DNA from: Burkholderia sp052045245
GTDB taxonomy: Bacteria > Pseudomonadota > Gammaproteobacteria > Burkholderiales > Burkholderiaceae
NCBI RefSeq assembly: GCF_052045245.1
Contig: NZ_JBQEON010000016.1
Span: 1 to 64,000 of the forward strand
Length of the DNA stretch: 64,000 nt
Direction: 5' to 3'
Shown: positions 27,738 through 35,855 of the stretch, piece after piece
How the letters are laid out: each line of letters begins with the position of its first letter
Position numbering within the stretch: position 1 is the stretch's first letter
Position numbers and translations under genes: made by a program
The notes under the pieces: generated by a model
The model's database searches: none
Seen by the model: the letters and a program-made list of their open reading frames with translations, nothing else
What the model was told of the DNA's origin: nothing

Positions 27738-27796
27738 CTATCGTGTCAAGGGCGAGGAGCGGCAACCCGCCGTTCCCGCCATCGGACGGAGGAAGC

Positions 27797-28165
27797 ATGA
27801 GTGCGCAACAGCAGTTGTATCTCGCGGTATTCCTCGGCAGCAAGGACAGCCCGGCCATGAAGGCGTGGATGGCGCTATCGGACGACGAGCGGCGCACGCG
27901 GGAGCGGGACGGCATTGCCGCGTGGCATGCGTGGGTCGAACGGCATCGCGACGCGGTCGTCGAGCTCGGCGGCCCGCTCGGCAAGACCAAGACGATCGGC
28001 AAGGGCGGCGTGACGGACACCGCCAATGCGATGAGCGGCTTTACCGTCGTGCGCGCCGCATCGCACGACGCGGCCGCCGCGCTGTTCGAAGGCCATCCGC
28101 ATTTCACGCTGTTCCCGGGCGACGCGATCGACGTGATGCCGGTGCTGGCCGTGCCCGGCATGTGA
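27797..28165 (+). CDS. YciI-like protein
   Basis: A 122-residue protein of the YCII/DGPF-related fold. It contains the helix-rich ALSDDERRTRERDGIAAWHA segment and the strand/helix GFTVVRAASHDAAAALFEGH, and ends in HFTLFPGDAIDVMPVL. Function is unknown in this group. It has a strong GGAGGAAG ribosome site. It lies between the MarR regulator and a glutathione transferase, suggesting an electrophile or oxidant response. Confidence 0.75.
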   Translation: MSAQQQLYLAVFLGSKDSPAMKAWMALSDDERRTRERDGIAAWHAWVERHRDAVVELGGPLGKTKTIGKGGVTDTANAMSGFTVVRAASHDAAAALFEGHPHFTLFPGDAIDVMPVLAVPGM

Positions 28166-28254
28166 ACGATGGACCACGCCGGGCGCCGCGCGTCGTCAGT
28201 GCTCAGCGGCCTGCATGGCGCGCATTTCCCGACATTCTGGACGGAGACATTCCA

Positions 28255-28872
28255 ATGAAGCTTTACGGATTTGCCGGCACGCGCTCGCAACGCGCGCTGT
28301 GGGGGCTGAAGGAACTGGACGCGGATTTCGAATTCGTGTCGGTCAACCTGCTCGCGGGCGAGCACAAGCGGCCCGAATTTCTGCGCCTCAATCCGGCCGG
28401 CAAGGTGCCCGTGCTGGTGGACGGCGACCTCGTGATTCCCGAGTCGGCCGCGATCGTGCTGCATCTCGCGGACAAGTACCCGGAGAAGGCGCTGCTGCCG
28501 GTCGATCCCGCGCAGCGCGCCGAGGCCTACCGGTGGGTCATGTTCGCGGTGACGGAGCTCGAGCAGCCGCTGTGGCGCATCACGCGGCATACGTTCATCT
28601 ATCCGCCCGAGAAGCGCTCGCCGGCCGACATCGAACTGGCGCGCGAGGACTTCACGACGATGGCCGCGATCCTCGACAAGCATCTCGAAGGGCGCGAATT
28701 CATCGTCGGCGACAGGCTGACGGTGGCTGATTGCGTGACCGCGTATCTGATCGACTGGGCCAGCGAGTGCAACCTGATCGAACCGTTCCCGCAACTGCGT
28801 GCGTATCTCGAACGGTTGTATGCACGGCCGAAGGCGCCGCAGCGGATTGCGGAGGCGCGCAAGGCGGCGTGA
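28255..28872 (+). CDS. Glutathione S-transferase family protein
   Basis: A 205-residue protein with an N-terminal thioredoxin-like domain (MKLYGFAGTRSQRALWGLKE; LNPAGKVPVLVDGD; IPESAAIVLHLADKYPE) that binds glutathione, and a helical C-terminal domain with the GDRLTVADCVTAYL motif. It probably detoxifies an electrophile. It is 89 bases downstream of the YciI-like gene on the same strand, with a GGAGA ribosome site, so both are probably under the MarR regulator. Confidence 0.88.
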   Translation: MKLYGFAGTRSQRALWGLKELDADFEFVSVNLLAGEHKRPEFLRLNPAGKVPVLVDGDLVIPESAAIVLHLADKYPEKALLPVDPAQRAEAYRWVMFAVTELEQPLWRITRHTFIYPPEKRSPADIELAREDFTTMAAILDKHLEGREFIVGDRLTVADCVTAYLIDWASECNLIEPFPQLRAYLERLYARPKAPQRIAEARKAA

Positions 28873-28949
28873 AGATGGCATGACGACGGCGGGTCGGTCA
28901 TGTCGACGGGCGTGACCGGTTTCGGCCGCGCGATCTCGCGGGCCGGCGG

Positions 28950-29672
28950 TTACGACACCTCGGCAGGGCCGCCGAGCGCGCGGCACAGCATCGACAAGTC
29001 GCGAACGGTCAGATGCGGGGACGGGGTACGATGCGCAGCGTGCCCTGTTTCCGACCCTTCGCGGCGCACGACCCAGGCCGCCTGAAGGCCCGCGTTCAAC
29101 GCACCGACGATATCGAGGTGAAAGTCGTCGCCGACGTGCAGCAGTTCGGCCGCACGCACGCCGAGCGTCGCGGCAGCCGCATGGAAGATTTCCGGCTCGG
29201 GTTTCGCGAAGCCGAACGCACGCGCGCTCAGCGTTGCGCGGAAGAATTCCCCACCGCCGGTCAGCCGAAGATCCGCATTGCCGTTCGTCACCGCGATCAG
29301 CGGAAACCGCGCGCTCAACCACGCGAGCGCCGGTAGCGCATCCTCAAAGAATTCGACCTGGTTCCGCGCCGCATAGAACACGTCGTATGCGCGCTCGGTC
29401 AGCGTGACGTCTTCGTTCGCGCGTTCCAGCGCGAGCCGGATCGATCCGATGCGCAACGCGCGATAGTCGCTGACGAGATCGGGGCGCACGCGTTCGTATT
29501 CGTCGCGCAATTGGCTCAGCGTTTGCGACGTGGACAGCACGCTCGCCGTATTGGGCGCATGCGCGATCAGCCACGCATGCAGCGAGGCTTCGGCGCGTGC
29601 GACGGAGGGTCCGAACGGCCACAGCGTGTCATCGAGGTCGAACGAAAGGGCGGAAACGTGGGGCAGGCTCAT
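28950..29672 (-). CDS. HAD-family hydrolase
   Basis: A 240-residue HAD-superfamily enzyme. Motif I is LSFDLDDTLW (nucleophile Asp and acid/base Asp), motif II is IAVTNGNAD, the motif III lysine is in FGFAKPEPEIF, and motif IV is HVGDDFHLDI. The cap type fits the YjjG/haloacid-dehalogenase-like group of small-molecule phosphatases. It starts 29 bases after the stop of the cyclodeaminase-family gene and is probably cotranscribed with it. Confidence 0.88.
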   Translation of the reverse strand: MSLPHVSALSFDLDDTLWPFGPSVARAEASLHAWLIAHAPNTASVLSTSQTLSQLRDEYERVRPDLVSDYRALRIGSIRLALERANEDVTLTERAYDVFYAARNQVEFFEDALPALAWLSARFPLIAVTNGNADLRLTGGGEFFRATLSARAFGFAKPEPEIFHAAAATLGVRAAELLHVGDDFHLDIVGALNAGLQAAWVVRREGSETGHAAHRTPSPHLTVRDLSMLCRALGGPAEVS

Positions 29673-29701
29673 GGCGACGGAAGATACCACGCAGTCGCGG
29701 T

Positions 29702-30673
29702 TCACCACGGCCACGGGATCGCATGCCCCGTGCCGCTCTCGACCGCCTGCCGATACAGGAAACGCGCCACGGTCAGATCCTGCAGCGCGAGCCCCGTCAT
29801 GTCGAACACGGTGATCTCGCTCGCCGCGCGATCGACCGATACGCCGGCGGCGAGCACGTCGCCGATTTCCGTGCACGGGAGATCCGGCGCCCATTGGCAT
29901 TCGCCGATGCTGCGGGCCTGCTCGTGGTCGTCCACGAAAATTCGTGCACGCTTCAGGAGGCCTTCGGGAAGTTCGCGCTTGCCGGCGGTATCGGCACCCA
30001 CACAGGTCAGGTGCGTGCCCGGCTGAACCGCATCCGCGTCGAACAGCGGGCCGCCGCCCGGCGTTGCCGTGATGACCACGTCGCTGCCGGCCACCGCATC
30101 GTTGCGGTCCCGTGCGACGCGGATGTCGCAGCGGTCGCGGAATGCCGATTCGAACGCCGGATCCGGCTCGCCGCCGGCGCTCACGTACTGCACCGTGCAC
30201 CGTTGTGGCAGCAGCCTGATCGCATGGTCGAGCTGGGCGCGCGCCTGCACGCCGGTGCCGAACACGCAGAGGCGCGTGCTGTCGCGACGGGCGAGCGCCT
30301 GCAGGCCGAGGCCGCCGGCCGCGCCGGTGCGGGCGGTGGTGATCGCGTTGCCGTCCATGATGCAGAGCGGCCGGCCGGTGGCCGGATCGAACAGCGCGAT
30401 CGTCGCCTGATGCGGCTCGCCGCCGCGCGCGCGATTACCGGGCCAGAACCCGGCCGCCTTGAACCCGAGCAGATCCTGGCTCGCGACGTCGCCCGACTTG
30501 ATGCCGAACACGCCGCCGGTATGCAGCCTCTCGCGCACGACCGGGAATACGCGTCCGGCGCGTTGACTGTGCAGCACGAACGCTTCGCGGACGGCCGCCA
30601 TCACCTGGTCGGCTCGAAGGGCCGGTTCGACGACGTCGCGATCGAGAAGCAGGAGTTGGGCGTCTGTCGGCAT
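29702..30673 (-). CDS. Ornithine cyclodeaminase/mu-crystallin family reductase
   Basis: A 323-residue NAD(P)-dependent protein. It has the substrate-side FGIKSGDVASQDLLGFKAAG, the helix DGNAITTARTGAAGGLG, the Rossmann motif CVFGTGVQARAQLDHAI, and DVVITATPGGGPLF. Family members include ornithine cyclodeaminase, alanine dehydrogenase, ketimine reductases and iminosuccinate reductase. It is unlike the second family member at 39785 and lies beside a Dsd1-type PLP enzyme, so an imine-reducing role is more likely than ornithine cyclisation. A strong palindrome precedes it. Confidence 0.82.
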   Translation of the reverse strand: MPTDAQLLLLDRDVVEPALRADQVMAAVREAFVLHSQRAGRVFPVVRERLHTGGVFGIKSGDVASQDLLGFKAAGFWPGNRARGGEPHQATIALFDPATGRPLCIMDGNAITTARTGAAGGLGLQALARRDSTRLCVFGTGVQARAQLDHAIRLLPQRCTVQYVSAGGEPDPAFESAFRDRCDIRVARDRNDAVAGSDVVITATPGGGPLFDADAVQPGTHLTCVGADTAGKRELPEGLLKRARIFVDDHEQARSIGECQWAPDLPCTEIGDVLAAGVSVDRAASEITVFDMTGLALQDLTVARFLYRQAVESGTGHAIPWPW

Positions 30674-30718
30674 GGTGGGCGAGCCTGTGGAGGCGCGATG
30701 CGAATCGCGATTTCTATA

Positions 30719-30740
30719 GTTTGTCTAGGTTTAGACAAAC
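30719..30740. promoter_or_regulatory. Operator GTTTGTCTA-N4-TAGACAAAC
   Basis: A perfect 9-base inverted repeat with a 4-base centre sits 46 bases upstream of the cyclodeaminase-family start. The TTGTC...GACAA form is typical of GntR-family operators. No GntR gene is in the window. Confidence 0.65.
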
Positions 30741-30822
30741 GATCAATGTGGTTCGGGCGAGGAGGCGGTTTTCACCGCCGGGAAGCGGGGCATGAACGCC
30801 CCGGCCACCGCGCTCGCGATCC

Positions 30823-31953
30823 TTACCATCCGTAGAAGCGCGGCCAAGTCTGTACCGTGCCGTCGTCGTTCAGCGCGTGGTATTCCGGATGTTGCGCACC
30901 GGTCGCGCACGCGTGGTTCGGCAGGATCCGCAAACGGGTACCGATTGGAAACCGCTGCGCGATGCCCGTATCGGGCGCATCGATGCGGGATACGATGCCG
31001 TGCTCCTGATTGGCCGCGCTCATCACGTACTCGCCGAGTACTTCACCGTCCTCGGTGCACACCTGCCCATAGCCGAAATCCCGCGCCTGCCGCTGCGTGC
31101 CGCGATCGCGGCTCATCGCCATCCAGCCCGCGTCGACGATCGCCCAGCCTTTCTCTTCCTGGTGTCCGATGACGGTGGTCAGTACCGACAGCGCGATGTC
31201 GGACAGCGCACACACGCCGATGTTGTGCATCACGAGGTCGAACAGCACGTACACGCCCGCGCGGACCTCCGTCACGCCGTCGAGGTTCTGCGCGGACAGC
31301 GCGGTCGGCGTCGAGCCGATGCTCACGACCGGGCACGGCAAGCCGGCGGCCCGCAGGCGCGCCGCGGCGCGCACGGTGCGGCTGCGCTCCTGCTCGGCGA
31401 GCGCGACCAGCGCATCGCGAGTGTCGTATTCGTAGCTGGAGCCGGCGTGAGCGAGCACGCCGCCGAGCGTCATGCCGCCGTCGGCCAGCGCGCGGCCGAC
31501 GTCGATCAGCAGGTCGTCGTCGGGCCGGATCCCCGAACGGTGGCCGTCGACGTCGACTTCGATCCACACCTCGAAGCGCTCGCCATGCGCGCGCCCGAAT
31601 TCGGCGATCGCGTTCGCGGCCGGCAGACTGTCGGCGACGATCTTCAGGTCGCAGCCCTGGCGGCGCAGCGCGAGCGCGTGGCCGAGCCGGGCGGGAATCA
31701 TCCCGACCGCGTAGACGATGTCGCGCACGCCGGCCGCGAAGAACTGTTCGGCTTCCTTCAGCGTCGACACCGTGATGCCCTGCGCGCCGGCCGCGATCTG
31801 CGCGTCGACGATCTGCCGGCACTTGGTGGTCTTCACGTGCGGCCGGAACGTGACGCCGAGCGCGTCCAGATGCGCCTGCATGCGCGCGATGTTGTCACGC
31901 ATGCGACCGGCGTCGATCAATGCGGCGGGGGTGTTGAGCGGTGGGATGCCCAT
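30823..31953 (-). CDS. PLP enzyme of the D-threonine aldolase / Dsd1 D-serine dehydratase family
   Basis: A 376-residue fold-type III PLP enzyme. The PLP lysine is in RPHVKTTKCRQIV near residue 40. Near the C-terminus, NHACATGAQH places His347 and Cys349, the His-x-Cys zinc site of D-serine dehydratases and D-threo-3-hydroxyaspartate dehydratases, where D-threonine aldolases carry His-x-Asp. A dehydratase is therefore more likely than an aldolase. A LysR regulator lies upstream on the same strand. The ATG at 31953 opens the conserved N-terminus. Confidence 0.82.
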   Translation of the reverse strand: MGIPPLNTPAALIDAGRMRDNIARMQAHLDALGVTFRPHVKTTKCRQIVDAQIAAGAQGITVSTLKEAEQFFAAGVRDIVYAVGMIPARLGHALALRRQGCDLKIVADSLPAANAIAEFGRAHGERFEVWIEVDVDGHRSGIRPDDDLLIDVGRALADGGMTLGGVLAHAGSSYEYDTRDALVALAEQERSRTVRAAARLRAAGLPCPVVSIGSTPTALSAQNLDGVTEVRAGVYVLFDLVMHNIGVCALSDIALSVLTTVIGHQEEKGWAIVDAGWMAMSRDRGTQRQARDFGYGQVCTEDGEVLGEYVMSAANQEHGIVSRIDAPDTGIAQRFPIGTRLRILPNHACATGAQHPEYHALNDDGTVQTWPRFYGW

Positions 31954-32036
31954 GGTGCGTTGCCTCGGTGAGTGGCCGACAGCGAACACTGTAGGGCGGT
32001 TGGCAAGCCGCGTGTTTAACGCGTGCCAAATCGGTC

Positions 32037-32053
32037 ATTAAGTGCCATTTAAT
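32037..32053. promoter_or_regulatory. Probable LysR site ATTAA-N7-TTAAT
   Basis: An inverted repeat ATTAA/TTAAT with a 7-base spacer lies between the LysR stop codon and the Dsd1-type gene, 84 bases before the latter's start. The same half-sites recur upstream of the LysR gene. Confidence 0.5.
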
Positions 32054-32066
32054 CGAGAAAAGCCGC

Positions 32067-32993
32067 TCATGCGTTGCCGCGCCATGGCGGCGGATCGAGA
32101 AATTGCCGGGCGGCGTCGAGAAAAGCCCGTTGCCGCGCGGAGCGGCCGGTGCGCGACGGCAGCAGCGCGGTCACGGGCGCGGGCGGCAGATGCCAGTCGG
32201 GCAGCAGCCTGACCAGCTTGCCGTTCGCCAGCAGCGGCGCGACGTCCCACTCCGAGCGCTCGACGATGCCGAGCCCGGCCAGCGCCCAGTCGGTGATGAC
32301 GGTGCCGTCGTTCGACGACAGCGCGCCCGTGACGCGGATCACCGCCGATCGCCTGGATTCGCCGGTGTCGTCGCCGGCTTGCGAGAAGCGCCAGCGCGGG
32401 ATGTCCTCGTCGTTCTCGCGCAGGCACAGGCAGTCGTAGCGGGCCAGGTCGGACGGGTGGTTCAGTTCCTTGATGCGGCGCGCGTAACCGGGGCTCGCGC
32501 ACAGGAAGCGCTCGTTGGGCGCGAGCGGATAGCCGATCCACGACGAGGACTTGAGACTGCCGACATGGATGACCACGTCGGCCGCCGATGCGCTCGTCAA
32601 CGGGCTCTCCGACAGGTGCAGCGAGATTTCGAGCTTCGGATGCGCGCGCTGCACGTCGCGCACGATTCGCGCGACGTACTTGCGTCCGAAGCCGAACGGC
32701 GCGACGACGCGCAACGTGCCCTGCACGTCGCGGTGATCGCCCGCGATGTTGCCCGGCAGTGCGTCCACGCGCTCGAGAATCTCGACGGCTTCCTGATAGA
32801 GCCGCTGACCTTCGTCGGTCAGTTCGATCCCTTTCGGCTGCCGCACGGCGAGCCTCACGTCCAGTCGCGCCTCCATCCGCTGCAGGCGGATCGTGACCGC
32901 GGGCGGTGTGAGGTCGAGCAGGCGCGCGGCGGATGCCAATGAGCGCGATGCGCCGATCGCGCGAACGAGTCGAAGGTCGTCGAGGTCGAGCAT
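32067..32993 (-). CDS. LysR-family transcriptional regulator
   Basis: A 308-residue LysR regulator: helix-turn-helix at residues 1-60 (LRLVRAIGASRSLASAARLL, TPPAVTIRLQRMEARL) and an effector domain after residue 88. It precedes the Dsd1-type gene on the same strand and ATTAA/TTAAT-type inverted repeats lie upstream of both, so it probably controls itself and that gene; related LysR proteins regulate D-3-hydroxyaspartate genes. I start at 32993; a longer frame begins at 33026 but would overlap the operator. Confidence 0.88.
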   Translation of the reverse strand: MLDLDDLRLVRAIGASRSLASAARLLDLTPPAVTIRLQRMEARLDVRLAVRQPKGIELTDEGQRLYQEAVEILERVDALPGNIAGDHRDVQGTLRVVAPFGFGRKYVARIVRDVQRAHPKLEISLHLSESPLTSASAADVVIHVGSLKSSSWIGYPLAPNERFLCASPGYARRIKELNHPSDLARYDCLCLRENDEDIPRWRFSQAGDDTGESRRSAVIRVTGALSSNDGTVITDWALAGLGIVERSEWDVAPLLANGKLVRLLPDWHLPPAPVTALLPSRTGRSARQRAFLDAARQFLDPPPWRGNA

Positions 32994-33003
32994 TTCGTGT
33001 CTC

Positions 33004-33029
33004 TTAATGCGGGTGGTGCCGAGCATTAA
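33004..33029. promoter_or_regulatory. Probable LysR autoregulatory site TTAATGC-N12-GCATTAA
   Basis: A perfect 7-base inverted repeat with a 12-base spacer sits 11 bases upstream of the LysR start codon and shares its TTAAT/ATTAA half-sites with the site at 32037. Position fits autorepression. Confidence 0.55.
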
Positions 33030-33421
33030 ACATCACATCGCGTGTCGGATCCATCGATGCGACGCGCGGCTGTGCTTCACGCCTCGAGGCGGCCGCGCGA
33101 TTTCGATGCCGTTTCGACGCGAAGCCGGCGCGCCGCCGCACGCCGCACTGACGCGCCGCAACATCGCCCCCGGCACCCGATAGGCGGCAGTCCGACGTAA
33201 TCCTGCGCGGCTCCCGGCGCCGCGCAAAACCCCGCGCCGCAGTGTTCTGTCCCCCAACTTCTGCCCGGTTTGCCCGCCACAGGGCAAAATACGGGTTTTC
33301 CGCACCCGAGAGGGCGCGTCCGAATCACGCGCCGGGCGGCGGCAGTGCGCAATCGCACGCCGCCACCGGGCGCCCAGGCAAGCTGCTCGCCGTGTCGCGA
33401 GCCCACAGGAGTCCAGACCCC
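33030..33421. other. Divergent intergenic region, no gene seen
   Basis: About 390 bases between the LysR gene and the DUF2760 gene. No frame in it has coding character. The bases before 33421 contain AGGAG as the ribosome site of the next gene. No promoter could be fixed. Confidence 0.4.
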
Positions 33422-34012
33422 ATGCCCGAATCCAACCTGTCCTTCTTCGGCCGGCTATCGCTGGCCGTCGGCACGTTCTTTTCCGTGATCGGCAACCGCG
33501 AGTTCGCGGCCGGCGTGCTGCGCGTGCGCGACGGCGCCCCGGTACCGGTCGCCCCGGCGCCCGTCGCGCCGGCCCCCGCCGCGGCGCCGGCGCCCGCGCC
33601 CGTGAAGGCGCCGGCCCCCGAGCTGCGCGAAGCGAGCCCGCAAGCCGCGCTGCAACTGCTCGGCCTGCTGCAGCGCGATGCGCGCTTCATCGATTTCGTC
33701 GAGGAAGACATCGCCGGCTACGCGGACGCCGACATCGGCGCCGCCGCCCGCCTCGTGCACGACGGCTGCCGTGCCGCGCTGCGCGAGCACTTCACGATCG
33801 TGCCGGTGCGCGATGAGGCCGAAGGCAGCCGCGTGACGCTGCCGGCCGGCTTCGACGCGACGGCCGTGCGCGTGACGGGCAACGTGGTCGGTTCCGCCCC
33901 CTTCACGGGCACGGTCAGCCATCGCGGCTGGCGTGTTTCCGACGTGCGCCTGCCGAAGCTGACGGGCAGCCACGACGCTTCGGTGGTCGCACCGGCGGAG
34001 GTGGAACTGTGA
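33422..34012 (+). CDS. DUF2760 protein
   Basis: A 196-residue protein. Residues 5-25 (LSFFGRLSLAVGTFFSVIG) form a possible membrane-contact helix, an alanine/proline-rich linker follows (38-65), and the DUF2760 domain covers about 70-196 (ALQLLGLLQRDARFIDFVEE, GCRAALREHF). The function of DUF2760 is unknown, but it recurs beside the same pair of Hsp70 genes, and the stop codon here overlaps the next start by four bases. An AGGAG site precedes the ATG. Confidence 0.85.
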   Translation: MPESNLSFFGRLSLAVGTFFSVIGNREFAAGVLRVRDGAPVPVAPAPVAPAPAAAPAPAPVKAPAPELREASPQAALQLLGLLQRDARFIDFVEEDIAGYADADIGAAARLVHDGCRAALREHFTIVPVRDEAEGSRVTLPAGFDATAVRVTGNVVGSAPFTGTVSHRGWRVSDVRLPKLTGSHDASVVAPAEVEL

Positions 34013-35850
34013 GCGATCCGCGCTATTCGATCGGTATCGACCTCGGTACGACCCATTGCGCGCTGTCGTACGTCGACAGCGCCGTGAGCGACGGCGAAAC
34101 CATCACGCAGCAGGTGCTGCCGATCGCGCAGCTGACCGCGCCCGGCGCGCTGGAGTCGCGCGACCTGCTGCCGTCGTTCCTCTATCTCCCGCATGAAAGC
34201 GAGCTGACGCAGGGCGACCTGACGCTGCCGTGGACGGCCTCGCGCGCGTTCGCGGTCGGCGAGATGGCGCGCACCCGCGGCGCGGGCACGCCGATCCGCC
34301 TCGTGTCGAGCGCGAAGAGCTGGCTGTGCCACCCGGGCGTCGATCGCCGCGCGGCGATCCTGCCGAGCGATGCGCCGCCGGAAGTGTCGCGCGTGTCGCC
34401 GCTGGAAAGCTCGATCCGCTATCTGACGCACCTGCGCGAAGCGTGGGACCACGCGCATCCCGATGCGCCGTTCGCCGACCAGGACGTGACGGTCACGATC
34501 CCCGCGTCGTTCGACCCGGCCGCACGCGAACTGACGGCGGAAGCCGCGCGCGCCGCCGGCTATTCGCGGATGACGCTGCTGGAAGAGCCGCAGGCGGCGC
34601 TCTACAGCTGGATCCAGAAGAGCGAAGGCGGCTGGCGCAAGCAGGTGCAGGTCGGCGACCTGATCCTGTGTGTGGACGTGGGCGGCGGCACGACCGACCT
34701 GTCGCTGATCGCGGTGGTCGAGCGCGACGGCAATCTCGAGCTGCATCGCGTGGCGGTCGGCGAGCACATCCTGCTCGGCGGCGACAACATGGACCTTGCG
34801 CTCGCGCACGTGGTCGCGCGCAAGCTCGCGCAGCAGGGCACGCAGGCCGATCCGTGGCAACTGCGCGCGCTGACCTACGCGTGCCGCTCGGCGAAGGAAA
34901 CGCTGCTGTCCGACCCGACGACCGACGCGGTGCCGCTCGTCGTGCCGAGCCGCGGCTCGAAGCTGATCGGCGGCTCGATCCGCACGGAGCTGACGCGCGC
35001 GGAACTCACGCAGACGATCCTCGAAGGCTTCTTCCCGCAAGTCGATGCAGCCGCGCGTCCGGTGAGCCGCGCCCGCGTCGGCCTGACGCAGCTCGGCTTG
35101 CCGTACGCGCAGGACGCGGGCATCACGCGCCATCTCGCGGCGTTCCTCGGCCGCCAGGTCGCGGCGCTCGACGCACTCGAAGGCGTGCAGCGCACGCTGC
35201 CGCAGGGCGCGACGTTCCTGCATCCGACCGCGGTGCTGTTCAACGGCGGCGTGTTCAAGTCGGCGCTGCTCACGCAGCGCGTGCTCGATACGCTCAACAG
35301 CTGGCTCGCGGCCGAAGGCGCGCCGCCGGCCCGTCTGCTCGAAGGCGCGGATCTCGATCTCGCGGTCGCGCGCGGCGCGGCTTACTACGGCTACGTGAAG
35401 CGCGGCCGTGGCGTGCGCATCCGCGGCGGTACGGCGCGTGCGTACTACGTCGCGATCGAATCGGCGATGCCCGCGGTGCCGGGGCTGGAGCCGCCGGTGC
35501 AGGCGCTGTGCGTCGCGCCGTTCGGGATGGAGGAGGGCTCGGATGCGGCGCTGCCGCCGCAGGAGTTCGGCCTCGTCGTCGGCGAACCGGTGCAGTTCCG
35601 CTTCTTCGGCTCGTCGGTACGGCGTCAGGATCAGGTCGGCACGCTGCTCGACTACTGGTCGCCGGAAGAGCTGCAGGAGCTCGAGGAAATCCAGGCCACG
35701 CTGCCCGCCGAAGGGCGTACGGTCGGCGAGGTGGTGCCGGTGAAGCTGCATGCGCGCGTGACCGAAGCCGGCACGCTCGAACTCGAGGCGATCCCGAGCG
35801 GCACGGACGAGCGCTGGAAGGTCGAGTTCGACGTGCGCGGCGCCGCCTGA
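34009..35850 (+). CDS. Hsp70-family protein 1 (short form)
   Basis: A 613-residue DnaK-like ATPase. Phosphate-1 is IGIDLGTTHCALSYVD at the N-terminus, the connect-1 region is LEEPQAALYSW, phosphate-2 is VDVGGGTTDLSLI (GGGTTD at 225-230), the adenosine motif is FNGGVF, and GGDNMDLALAHVV lies between. The part after the nucleotide-binding domain is short and lacks a full DnaK lid, so it is not a housekeeping DnaK. The GTG start overlaps the DUF2760 stop (GTGA), showing translational coupling. It is cytoplasmic; the clients are unknown. Confidence 0.88.
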   Translation: MSDPRYSIGIDLGTTHCALSYVDSAVSDGETITQQVLPIAQLTAPGALESRDLLPSFLYLPHESELTQGDLTLPWTASRAFAVGEMARTRGAGTPIRLVSSAKSWLCHPGVDRRAAILPSDAPPEVSRVSPLESSIRYLTHLREAWDHAHPDAPFADQDVTVTIPASFDPAARELTAEAARAAGYSRMTLLEEPQAALYSWIQKSEGGWRKQVQVGDLILCVDVGGGTTDLSLIAVVERDGNLELHRVAVGEHILLGGDNMDLALAHVVARKLAQQGTQADPWQLRALTYACRSAKETLLSDPTTDAVPLVVPSRGSKLIGGSIRTELTRAELTQTILEGFFPQVDAAARPVSRARVGLTQLGLPYAQDAGITRHLAAFLGRQVAALDALEGVQRTLPQGATFLHPTAVLFNGGVFKSALLTQRVLDTLNSWLAAEGAPPARLLEGADLDLAVARGAAYYGYVKRGRGVRIRGGTARAYYVAIESAMPAVPGLEPPVQALCVAPFGMEEGSDAALPPQEFGLVVGEPVQFRFFGSSVRRQDQVGTLLDYWSPEELQELEEIQATLPAEGRTVGEVVPVKLHARVTEAGTLELEAIPSGTDERWKVEFDVRGAA

Positions 35851-35855
35851 GCGCG

